Shown here: piece after piece, positions 22,701 to 31,500 of the stretch
How the letters are laid out: each line of letters starts with the position of its first letter
Position numbering within the stretch: position 1 is the first letter of the stretch
From: Globisporangium splendens
Lineage: Eukaryota; Oomycota; Peronosporomycetes; Pythiales; Pythiaceae
Direction: 5' to 3'
Assembly (NCBI GenBank): GCA_006386115.1
Contig: VFIW01000007.1
Location: 1,026,693 to 1,090,692, forward strand
Length of the DNA stretch: 64,000 nt
Program-made: the position numbers and the translations under genes
The notes under the pieces: model-generated
What the model was told of the DNA's origin: nothing
The model's input: only the letters and a program-made list of their open reading frames with translations
Database searches by the model: none

Positions 22701-25006
22701 AGCTGATGACGATGAGTGCCACAGCAGTCTCCAAATGGGCAATCACAACCTCTCACATCGATCAGGTCATCGGGGAAATCTTGCTGCACAACACAAGGGC
22801 TTCTTCGACGTACATCACGCCGCTCGATGCAATTTCAAGGCGGCCACTCCAGCTTCGTGATAACATGTGGACAACTGGCGCAGCACTATGTGCGTCGCTC
22901 CGTTCTCGACCCTATGAGCCCAGAGAGCGTGATAATGTACGTTGGTGTTACGAGCACTTCAAGTCGACAATTGTGCAGACTCAATGGGACGGCGATGTGT
23001 TCCAGATCGACCTCAGCTCTAAAATGTCTGACAGGCTTCCAGGTATCATCGCTGAAGGACGAAAGCTACGTGGGACATTCTGTGCAGAATGGTCGCCATA
23101 CATGACCTCGACTGCAGATGGGTGGCTTCTTGATTCCAACGGTTCCCCATACAAGCTTGCTCACACATCATTATCAGTTGGAACAGCACAACTGGGTGAC
23201 ATACTTCGATGGGAGTGGATAAGACCAGGAGTGCTTAACTTCATCCAAACATGTGGAATCTCCGGATTCTCCCGGCCGTCTATTCGAGCGCTCGAGCGGT
23301 TATGTGCTACGTTGGTATCCAACTTCCCACAGCTTCTGTATCAACCACAGCAAACAAATGCGCTTCGGCTGTACAACGGGCAACGTCATTACAACCACGA
23401 ATGGCATCTGCACACCAGTGAAGCAACTCTGACCCACGTCGACACGACCCTAGTCAAAGCTACGCATACAATTCACTCCGCAATGGACTGTGACGTCGTG
23501 GCAACAAGAGACTTGAACGGGCAGAAGGTGTCGTTCCGTGCACATCCGCGTTTCACAAGAATCGTGCAACTATGGGGTGGCAATGGGCGATACAATACCA
23601 TCAGGTCTTTCTATCGACAACAAGTTGCAGCAACGAGGACACAAATTGGCCAAGATACTCGAGATGCAGCAGTCAACAAAGCTGTCCATACAGCAGGATC
23701 TCTGTGGCCAGGACTGCAATCAATCCAATGGAGCGAATTACACAACATCCCAGGGATTACAGTTTATACGGTCCAGACTCTTCTCCGGCTGAAAGCCAAC
23801 CGACTCTCCATGTGGAACTATGAGAATGCTGATCTATCCTGCTCGAACCCCGAATGCTCCCAAGTTGTCCAATCTTCTATTCAACATCTATTCTGGGAGT
23901 GCCCGAAAGCCAAACTCGTGTGGAACTACTTTTATGCGCTATGGGCGAAGATCGGGATCACTCCTGGTCACGATCCCGCAATCTGGATCTTCAGTCTGGA
24001 TCTACCAGATACTCCAAGGCATGCATGGACCACGATCAAGAGACACATTATCGGACACAAGTGCTCCACTGAACATCTCCAAGATCATCTCTATTCCGTC
24101 GCACACATGCTGTGGCGATATATGAGCGCGTCGCTCATACATGCCATTTGGTGTGCGCATCTGCGACGCATGGATTCGGATCCAATCGAATCGACTGCTG
24201 AGATGGCGATCATGATGACCAGATTAGAGGCAGGAATGGGAAACCTCACACGACTCGCTGAAGCGCAAGCTGGAGACTCGGACGGTCACACGGTTGCAGC
24301 AGTTCTCAAGGTCTATGTCGACTGCTTTCTCAGTCAAACCGACGCCATCCCCTTGACTCCAAATGGTACTCGCGGCGTTTACCTGTTGTTTTTCGATGGT
24401 GGATCACGCGGCAATCCAGGACCAGGAGGGACTGGATCCATCATCGTGCGTGTCCACAAGGACTCGCACACAGCCAGTTTAATTTGGGCCGCCAGCATGG
24501 CGTATAGCAGGAAGGACACGACCAACAACTTTGCCGAGTACTGGGGTCTCATACACGGACTCCGAGAAGCCCAACGCAGTCACTTCGAGCCGTTGTACGT
24601 GATTGGAGACAGTGCACTCATTATCTCCCAACAGAGAATGCATCGGTCCCCTCGACAGCGCCGATTGGAACGTTTATACCAGACAAGTCGACGACTCGTG
24701 GATTGCATCGACATCCGAGGATGGTACCATCACTACCGTGCCTTCAACAAGATGGCGGACTCAGCCGCCAACCTAGCCATGGACACCAGAACCTCGACGC
24801 AGGTCCACTTCCCAACTCAAAGAGCTGATTTCAACAATCTCACCCAGGATCTTGACAGCGATGTCCTGCATTGGCTTATGCGAAGTTCGGAAGACCCAAG
24901 GTCATTGGACAACACAAGGCAGCCTCACATAGGACCAAGAGAACATGCCATCCTGGACAAAGATTATTTAGCATTCAGAAGTGATCTAGTGCAATCCGCG
25001 CTGTAG
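19793..25006 (+). CDS. LINE A ORF2 polyprotein: APE endonuclease, RT, zf-RVT, RNase H
   Basis: A 1737-codon frame without interruption, counted from a non-ATG codon at 19793. The APE domain covers about residues 35-300: N in 'HTQNVMG', 'FLQETH', 'NIYAPS', 'GGDFNC', 'SRLDRWY', 'SDHNG'. The RT has 'LDYRPIALL', 'QAGFVPGRAI', 'GIRQGCPLAPL' and the catalytic 'YADD' at residues 792-795. A CCHC-like zf-RVT segment follows. The RNase H begins at 'FFDGGSRGNPGPGG' (first Asp about 1535) with all four acidic residues. The reading frame upstream of 19793 is disturbed compared with copy 9, and ORF1 is missing, so the protein may be made only if translation initiates here. The enzyme would nick target DNA and prime reverse transcription on it. 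Confidence 0.9.
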   Translation: MRPYQPTTQARRDNHRPRRRSATVNARHELTVGFHTQNVMGFSKSDANLNAWFSHFRQTDDSGSLDIVFLQETHVLETEVASMQSRFRRSWGFQEPSEESDPRLSLWSASTERKGGVAILLNPYSCIPTLAPYKQDQWNAHWMAATVTLRGETVLLLNIYAPSTVFAREAFYRALSGLLSSHDGPILCGGDFNCTLNQMADRSHNNHNKVHDSRELKKLLQKLNLVDTLEDDALRATDTRDVKAFHRQHHTYYYTLPSGDSASSRLDRWYCSNDHLDWVRSVYQSVAGPFSDHNGVTIRVAAPDKVIQSKKPRVVYPLPKNAAAHAASIGKDFFEKAHDQLDELRGRYSSPRDYALATANWWDEAKIALRIGYLEAKKSYFARLNQGYKKKIQRLQRRLSESEVQMLDHSGGAVSDQNVELSQEFLTTATSIRRAIAECKSKWQASKRDRIFREHMHHERKTSKSFYKRISTKFLDNTIFTLGGTATYGPMRSRELADDMGEGWKSIMQQAPTLQTDIDQILDPGTAIPPSDRLGFLLKPIDSSEIKQAVKKCKRGKAHGPDELGNDWYRDHCDEITGLFERLFNLWIPECVLPSSFSEAHIHCIKKSVSAASPLDYRPIALLNSDYKIFTRIFATRLRTVLPWLIHHMQAGFVPGRAIPTTIDVLLAAQQRATSDPAMSRAIALLLDFAKAYDSLDRSFLAQALQHLGFPLKFVHLVKVLHSQTTYKFIVNGFLSRKYNVTSGIRQGCPLAPLLFILALEVLYRKIEASDEIHGVELQAAGCATEVRLGGYADDTTIYLSDPKDINAVFAILDKYGAASGLRVNRHKSAVLPLNKEYSSTEESVSDIHVLQREEHCRYLGIQVGQTPSNASNWSKCIQALRVRLRLARLKTHSVAQRAAIASAVIIPKVLYVARHSWPSTATVNQLHDLVKQFVWGSRNGKPAKPWMKEEQAELKIMNGGLSVPNIRTELMTMSATAVSKWAITTSHIDQVIGEILLHNTRASSTYITPLDAISRRPLQLRDNMWTTGAALCASLRSRPYEPRERDNVRWCYEHFKSTIVQTQWDGDVFQIDLSSKMSDRLPGIIAEGRKLRGTFCAEWSPYMTSTADGWLLDSNGSPYKLAHTSLSVGTAQLGDILRWEWIRPGVLNFIQTCGISGFSRPSIRALERLCATLVSNFPQLLYQPQQTNALRLYNGQRHYNHEWHLHTSEATLTHVDTTLVKATHTIHSAMDCDVVATRDLNGQKVSFRAHPRFTRIVQLWGGNGRYNTIRSFYRQQVAATRTQIGQDTRDAAVNKAVHTAGSLWPGLQSIQWSELHNIPGITVYTVQTLLRLKANRLSMWNYENADLSCSNPECSQVVQSSIQHLFWECPKAKLVWNYFYALWAKIGITPGHDPAIWIFSLDLPDTPRHAWTTIKRHIIGHKCSTEHLQDHLYSVAHMLWRYMSASLIHAIWCAHLRRMDSDPIESTAEMAIMMTRLEAGMGNLTRLAEAQAGDSDGHTVAAVLKVYVDCFLSQTDAIPLTPNGTRGVYLLFFDGGSRGNPGPGGTGSIIVRVHKDSHTASLIWAASMAYSRKDTTNNFAEYWGLIHGLREAQRSHFEPLYVIGDSALIISQQRMHRSPRQRRLERLYQTSRRLVDCIDIRGWYHHYRAFNKMADSAANLAMDTRTSTQVHFPTQRADFNNLTQDLDSDVLHWLMRSSEDPRSLDNTRQPHIGPREHAILDKDYLAFRSDLVQSAL

Positions 25007-25210
25007 ACACATTTACACTCCTAGATGAAATTCGCAATGAAGATTAGGTAGGAGAATGGATATTGTAGGTCACGAAGATGAACCTCAATATACCTCACCT
25101 TATAAATATAAAGCAAACGAGGCTGCTCGTGCTCAGCTAATGAGCGGCAGCTACGTACTGAAGAATCGAGTCGCGTGTGGCAGTGGCAGTGGCAGCGGAT
25201 CGACCAAGTC

Positions 25211-25226
25211 CTCATTGTGGAATTTC
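25211..25226 (+). promoter_or_regulatory. Oomycete Inr/FPR-like core promoter of MDR gene
   Basis: CTCATTGTGGAATTTC, starting 50 bp before the ATG at 25261, resembles the oomycete initiator plus flanking promoter region. A related but altered motif lies the same distance before the pseudogene ATG at 27700. No TATA box is seen. Confidence 0.55.
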
Positions 25227-25260
25227 CTCACTCCGAAGCAACCAGCTCTATCCATTCATC

Positions 25261-26345
25261 ATGCCATCGTATCGCACTGTCCAGGTCCATCAGCCCTCGA
25301 CCGACTTCCGCACGGCGACCAAGATCATCGAGGTCCCGGAACTCCCAGTGGCGACGCCGGGCAACGTCGTGGTCCAGAACAACTACGTCGGTATCAACGC
25401 CGCGGATATTAACATCACGAACGGCGTCTACAGTGACGGCAAGCTGCCATTCGGCTGCGGTCTCGAAGGTGTCGGTGTTGTCGTGACTGTTGGCGAAGGC
25501 GTCGAGAACTTCAAGGTTGGCGATGCCATCGCCTTCCAGAGTAAGTGATTGATTGATTGTGGTCGGATCGCAATGGCTCGGTATGCACTAACGTTTGGGT
25601 TGTTGCGTAAACTATTACAGAGGTTGGCGCGTTCGCCGAGTATGTCGAAGTGGCCGCAGCTACCGCCATCAAGGTGCCAACGCCAGATCCTTCGGTGCTC
25701 CCCCTTGTTTGTTGTGGTATCTCTGCATCGGTTGCACTTGAGGAGGTCGGCCAGATGAAATCTGGTGAGACCGTGCTCGTCACCTCGGCTGCTGGTGGCA
25801 CGGGTCTGTTCGTCGTCCAGCTCGCTAAGCTCAAGGGTAACCACGTGATTGGCACATGCAGCTCGGACGAGAAGGCTGAGGCTCTCAAGGCGCTCGGTGT
25901 CGACCGCGTCATCAACTATAGCAAGGAAGATATCCGCGAGGTGCTCAAGAAGGAGTACCCGAAGGGCGTCGATCTCGTCTTCGAGAGCGTTGGCGGTGAC
26001 GCCTTCAAGGCGGCGGTTGAGAACATCGCTGTCCATGGCCGTGTCATCGTGTTCGGCTCCATCGCCAGCTACAAGGATGGCCAGAAGGACTTTGAGCCAT
26101 TCCTCGTGAGCCAGCTCAACCCAACGCTGCTGACCAAGTCGGCTTCGGTCCGCGGTTTCCTCTTGAGCAACCACGCGCCTGTAATTCCAACGCACTTTGC
26201 CCGCCTCTTTGAGCTGATCAAGGAGGGCAAGCTCAAGCCAGGCGTTGACCCAACGGAGTTCAAGGGCTTCGAGGGTATTCCGGTGGCGATTGACTACATG
26301 TACGCCCGCAAGAACATTGGCAAGCTCGTTGTCAAGCTCGTGTAA
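25261..26345 (+). CDS. NAD(P)H quinone-oxidoreductase-like MDR enzyme (right copy)
   Basis: Exon 1 is 25261-25540 and exon 2 is 25621-26345. The 80-bp intron starts GTAAGT and ends TTACAG. The split codon gives Lys94 and keeps the frame, so the product is 334 aa. The ATG at 25261 was chosen because it gives 'MPSYRTVQV', the same N-terminus as the paralogue at 27700. Residues 1 to about 125 form the GroES-like domain. 'AAGGTG' (150-155) is the NADPH-binding loop. No structural-zinc Cys cluster is present, as in quinone oxidoreductase/prostaglandin reductase-3 relatives. It probably reduces quinones or alpha,beta-unsaturated carbonyls in the cytosol. LINE A copy 6 ends only 151 bp upstream of the ATG. 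Confidence 0.92.
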
Positions 26346-26739
26346 CTCCGTCCTTAAGTGTGCTGTGTCCACTCAACGGTTTGATATGGATACGCGTACG
26401 ATGGTAGTTCCTATTCCAGGAGTGAAATGAGTATCCATTGCATAACGATGTTTGCTTTCTTGTGTTCTCACCACGAAGATCTTCAAAGGTGCTGCTTCAG
26501 TGACTACAGATGATAATGTGTTTTGTGAATGGAAATGTTGGCACTTGCGGGATGTAAGCGCTTACAAGGACAAATGAAATGGCTCAAAACGCAAACGTCT
26601 GAAGGACCGCGAGGTCGCAGAAGATGAGAGCACAGGTAAAGTGAAGTATAGTTGCGTGCTGCACGAGAGAGATGCGAGCATCAAGCATCAAATCGACCAC
26701 TGTTATGGTGCAGTTGTCACAGATACTTCAAGGACCATC
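26346..26739. other. 3' flank of MDR gene
   Basis: Holds the palindrome TGTAAGCGCTTACA (26553-26566). No further gene seen. Confidence 0.4.
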
Positions 26740-27184
26740 ACTCTTATTTCGAGGTTTAAGGCAGTGAGACGGTCAAGACCGCCGTCGACAACCTTGCGAT
26801 GCGTGGCCGTCTTCTGCTCTTTAGACACATCACCCTTCATTATATGCAGACGGAGGTGCCAGCGACCGACTGTTGTTCCCCCAAGTTGGTCCAACATTGC
26901 TGATGAAATCCGCGTCAGTGCGTGGTTTCATTTCGAACAACCATCTGGACCACTATGTCGAGCACTTGAACAAGCTCATGGAGTTGATCCAGGAGAACAA
27001 GTTGCGTCCTGGGTTGGATCCGAAGATCTTCCGTGGACTCGAGGAGGTTCCATTGGCTATCGACTACTTGTGCGAGCGCAAGAACAAAGGTAAGATTGCA
27101 ATCAACCTCGTCGAAGTAGTTACTCCAGACAACTTGGCTTCGATTCCCTTCAATACTCGTGGCCTGGTTACGTATACTGTCTAA
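26740..27184 (+). pseudogene. MDR/quinone-oxidoreductase-like pseudogene, C-terminal fragment (right)
   Basis: Mirror of 9703-10147. A relic of the middle region at ~26762-26822 lies in another frame from the open C-terminal part (26873-27184), so at least one frameshift lies between them. The N-terminus and Rossmann motif are missing. Confidence 0.8.
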
Positions 27185-27699
27185 CTACGATCGGCTCCTA
27201 TTCCATGGTCTTCTCGCACTTCATTGCCGTAAGACTCCATCTCTATCGATGACTGTTCGCTTGCATCTCTGCACGTAAAGTATTACCTGAGTCAGTGACA
27301 CAGTGTCACTCAAGTGGTAGACCACATGAGCAGCTCCACAAAGTCAACGTGTCATATTGCTACTCACCTATTGGCCGGCCATACGGGAATCAGTGGCCTG
27401 CACTTCCCCCACACCGACGCCGGTCAGTTGTGTTGAAGTTCCGCCCGTCGACTCATCACGGTATGGAGCTGAGAAGTTATCTGTCGAGAAGGATTAGGCA
27501 GTCGCACTAATCACTACAGCAAACAGTCCCATTCGGAATGACTGGCATGATCACGAATCGTTGGCATTGACCAATGAACAGGGTAGAAGCCACGGCGTCG
27601 CGAGCAGAACTCCCTTCACACCAGCGTTGACTGACAGGCGAGCTGCAAGCCCTCGTTGTCGAATTTCCTCGCTCCAAAGCAACCCCCTCCTCATTCGCC
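27185..27699. other. Spacer between MDR pseudogenes (right arm)
   Basis: Mirror of 9188-9702. The last ~60 bp resemble the 5' flank of the intact MDR gene. No gene seen. Confidence 0.4.
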
Positions 27700-28413
27700 A
27701 TGCCATCCTACCTCACTGTCCAGGTCCAGCAACTCTCGACTGACTTCCGCGCGGCGACCAAGATCATCGAGGTCCCAGAACTCCCAGTGGCGACACCGGG
27801 CAACGTTGTGGTCCAGAGCCACTACGTCGGCATTAACGCCACGGATATCAACGTGACAAATGGTGTCTATGGCGGTGAGCCACCGTTTGGCACTGGGCTT
27901 GAAGGTGTCGGTGTCGTCGTCGCTGTCGGTGATGGCGTTGACAACACCAAGATCGGTGATGCGGTCGCCTACCAAAGTAGATAACCAGCGCATTGGATCG
28001 GGGTCAATTTGTTCCCATGGTTAGCCTGAATGTGATGGCTGTTGTGCTTGATCAACAGCATTCGGCGCGTTCGCAGAGTATGCCGAAGTGGCCGCAGCTA
28101 CCGCCATCAAGGTGCCAACGCCAGATCCTTCGGTGCCCCCCCCCCCCCCCCCCTTGTTTGTTGTGGTATCTCTGCATCGGTTGCCCTCGAAGTTGCCGGT
28201 GGATTGTAGTACCCGAACGGCATTGACTTGGTCTTTGAGACCATCGGTGGCGAGATTTCCAAGACAGCGGTCGATAACATCGCGGTGCATGGTCGTATCT
28301 TGTTGTTCGGCTACATCTCGAGCTATGCGGATCAGGGTGCGAGCGACAAGCTGGTGTTCTCGCAAGTTGGTCCAACGTTGCTGCGCAAGTCGGCGTCGGC
28401 GCACGGCTTCATC
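27700..28413 (+). pseudogene. MDR/quinone-oxidoreductase-like pseudogene (copy 2, right)
   Basis: Exon 1 (27700-27976) is open. The intron spans roughly 27977-28058, with a GTAGAT donor and a CAACAG acceptor. Exon 2 has a C18 tract (28136-28153), a deletion that removes the glycine-rich nucleotide-binding loop, and a TAG soon after it. The sequence stops within 'SASAHGF', where LINE A copy 7 inserted. Relative to the intact gene it is diverged, not just truncated, so it is a separate tandem paralogue that decayed. Confidence 0.85.
28136..28153. repeat. Poly(C) tract, 18 bases
   Basis: Counterpart of the G19 tract at 8733-8751, one base shorter. This is the 1-base length difference noted between the arms. 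Confidence 0.9.
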
Positions 28414-28532
28414 TTTTATCTTTATAAGGTGAGGTATATTGAGGTTCATTGTCGCGACCTACAATATCCATTCTCCTAACTAATCTTCATTACGAATTTC
28501 ATCTAGGAGTGTAAATGTGTCTATAGCGCGGA

Positions 28533-31500
28533 TTACACTAGATCACTTCTAATTGCTAAATAATCTTTGACCAGGATGGCATGTTCTCTTGGTCCTATGT
28601 GAGGCTGCCTTGTGTTGTCCAATGACCTTGGGTCTTCCGAACTTCGCATAAGCCAATGCATGACATCGTTGTCAAGATCCTGGGTGAGATTGTTGAAAGC
28701 AGCTCTTTGAGTTGGGAAGTGGACCTGCGTCGAGGTTCTGGTGTCCATGGCTAGGTTGGCGGCTGAGTCCGCCATCTTGTTGAAGGCACGGTAGTGATGG
28801 TACCATCCTCGGATGTCGATGCAATCCGCGAGTCGTCGACTTGTCTGGTATAAACGTGCCAATCGGTGCTGTCGAGGGGACCGATGCATTCGCTGTTGGG
28901 AGATAATGAGTGCACTGTCTCCAATCACGTACAATGGTTCGAAGTGACTGCGTTGGGCTTCTCGGAGTCCGTGTATGAGACCCCAGTACTCGGCAAAGTT
29001 GTTGGTCGTGTCCTTCCTGCTATACGCCATGCTCGCGGCCCAAATTAAACTGGCTGTGTGCGAGTCCTTATGGACACGCACGATAATGGATCCAGTCCCT
29101 CCTGGTCCTGGATTGCCGCGTGATCCACCATCGAAAAACAACAGGTAAACGCCGCGAGTATCACTTGGAGTCAAGGGGATGGCGTCGGTTTGGCTGAGAA
29201 AGCAGTCGACATATGCCTTGAGAACTGCCGCAACCGTGTGACCGTCCGAGTCTCCAGCTTGCGCTTCAGCGAGTCGTGTGAGGTTTCGCATTCCTGCCTC
29301 TAATCTGGTCATCATGATCGCCATCTCAGCAGTCGATTTGATTGGATCCGAATCCATGCGTCGCAGATGCGCACACCAAATGGCTTGTATGAGCGACGCG
29401 CTCATATATCGCCACAGCATGTGTGCGACGGGATAGAGATGATCTTGGAGATGTTCATTGGAGAACTTGTGTCCGATAATGTGTCTCTTGATCGTGGTCC
29501 ATGCATGCCTTGGAGTATCTGGTAGATCCAGACTGAAGATCCAGATTGCGGGGTCGTGACCAGGAGTGATTCCGATCTTCGCCCATAGCGCATAAAAGTA
29601 GTTCCACACCAGTTTGGCTTTCGGACACTCCCAGAATAGATGTTGAACAGAAGATTGGACAACTTGGGAACATTCGGGATTCGAGCAGGATAGATCAGCT
29701 TTCTCATAGTTCCACATGGAGAGTCGGTTGGCTTTCAGCCGGAGAAGAGTCTGGGCCGTATAAGCAGTAATCCCTGGGATGTTGTGTAATTCGCTCCATT
29801 GGATTAATTGCAGTCCTGGCCACAGAGATCCTGCTGTTTGGACAGCTTTGTTGACTGCTGCATCTCGAGTATCTTTGCCAATTTGTGTCCTCGTTGCTGC
29901 AACTTGTTGCCGATAGAAAGATCTGGTCGTATTGTATCGTCCGTTGCCACCCCATAGTTGCACGATTCTTGTGAAACGTGGATGTGCATGGAACGACACC
30001 TTCTGCCCGTTCAAGTCTCTTGTTGCCATGATGTCACAGTCCGTTGCGGAGTGAACTGTATGCGTAGCTTTGACTAGGGTCGTGTCGACGTGGGTCAGAG
30101 TTGCTTCACTGGTGTGCAGATGCCATTCGTGGTTGTAATGACGTTGCCCGTTGTACAGCCGAAGCACATTTGTTTGCTGTGGTCGATACAGAAGCTGTGG
30201 GAAGTTGGATACCAACGTAGCACATAACCGCTCGAGCGCTCGAATAGACGGCCGGGAGAATCCGGAGATTCCACATGTTGGGATGAAGTTAAGCACTCCT
30301 GGTCTTATCCATTCCCATCGAAGTATGTCACCCAGTTGTGCTGTTCCAACTGATAATGATGTGTGAGCAAGCTTGTATGGGGAGCCGTTGGAATCAAGAA
30401 GCCACCCATCTGCAGTCGAGGTCATGTATGGCAGCCATTCTGCACAGAATGTCCCACGTAGCTTTCGTCCTTCAGCGATGATACCTGGAAGCCTGTCAGA
30501 TATTTTAGAGCTGAGGTCGATCTGGAACACATCGCCGTCCCATTGAGTCTGCACAATTGTCGACTTGAAGTGCTCGTAACACCAACGTACATTATCACGT
30601 TCTCTGGGATCATAGGGTCGAGAATGGAGCGACGCACATAATGCTGCGCCAGTTGTCCACATGTTATCACGAAGCTGGGGTGGCCGCCTTGGAATTGCAT
30701 CGAGCGGCGTGATGTACGTCGAAGAAGCCCTTGTGTTGTGCAGCAAGATTTCCCCGATGACCTGATCGATGTGAGAGGTTGTGATTGCCCATTTGGAGAC
30801 TGCTGTGGCACTCATCGTCATCAGCTCCGTTCTGATGTTGGGTACTGACAAGCCTCCATTCATTATTTTGAGCTCAGCTTGTTCTTCCTTCATCCACGGT
30901 TTCGCAGGCTTACCGTTCCTTGAGCCCTAGACAAATTGTTTCACTAGGTCGTGTAGCTGATTGACAATAGCCGTAGAGGGCCAGGAGTGCCTGGCCACAT
31001 AAAGCACTTTGGGTATGATGACGGCACTGGCAATTGCTGCGCGTTGGGCGACAGAGTGAGTTTTGAGACGCGCAAGTCGAAGTCTGACACGTAAGGCTTG
31101 GATGCACTTGGACCAGTTACTTGCATTCGAAGGCGTTTGTCCGACTTGGATGCCGAGGTAGCGGCAATGTTCCTCACGTTGTAGCACATGAATGTCACTG
31201 ACTGACTCTTCGGTGGAGCTATATTCCTTGTTCAGCGGTAATACTGCAGATTTGTGCCGATTGACTCGAAGCCCAGAAGCTGCTCCATATTTGTCCAGGA
31301 TTGCAAACACGGCATTAATATCCTTGGGATCACTAAGATAAATGGTCGTGTCGTCTGCGTATCCTCCAATCTGACTTCAGTTGCGCATCCTGCTGCCTGG
31401 AGTTCAACGCCGTGTATTTCGTCACTCGCTTCGATTTTCCGATAAAGAACCTCTAACGCCAAGATGAAGAGAAGAGGGGCCAGCGGACATCCTTGACGAA

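Larger units (their letters stand above)
19539..25109 (+). mobile_element. LINE A copy 6 with intact ORF2
   Basis: 5'-truncated within the ORF1 C-terminus (ORF1 stop at 19652-19654), then complete ORF2, 3' UTR (25007-25100) and tail 'TTATAAATATA'. The 3' end abuts the MDR gene upstream region at 25110. The 5' end is head to head with copy 5, and no TSD was found. Confidence 0.9.
25110..28413. repeat. Large inverted repeat, right arm (MDR gene cluster)
   Basis: Reverse complement of 8473-11777. It carries the intact MDR gene and two pseudogenes on plus. The protein translations of all paired frames are the same on the two arms. Confidence 0.9.
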
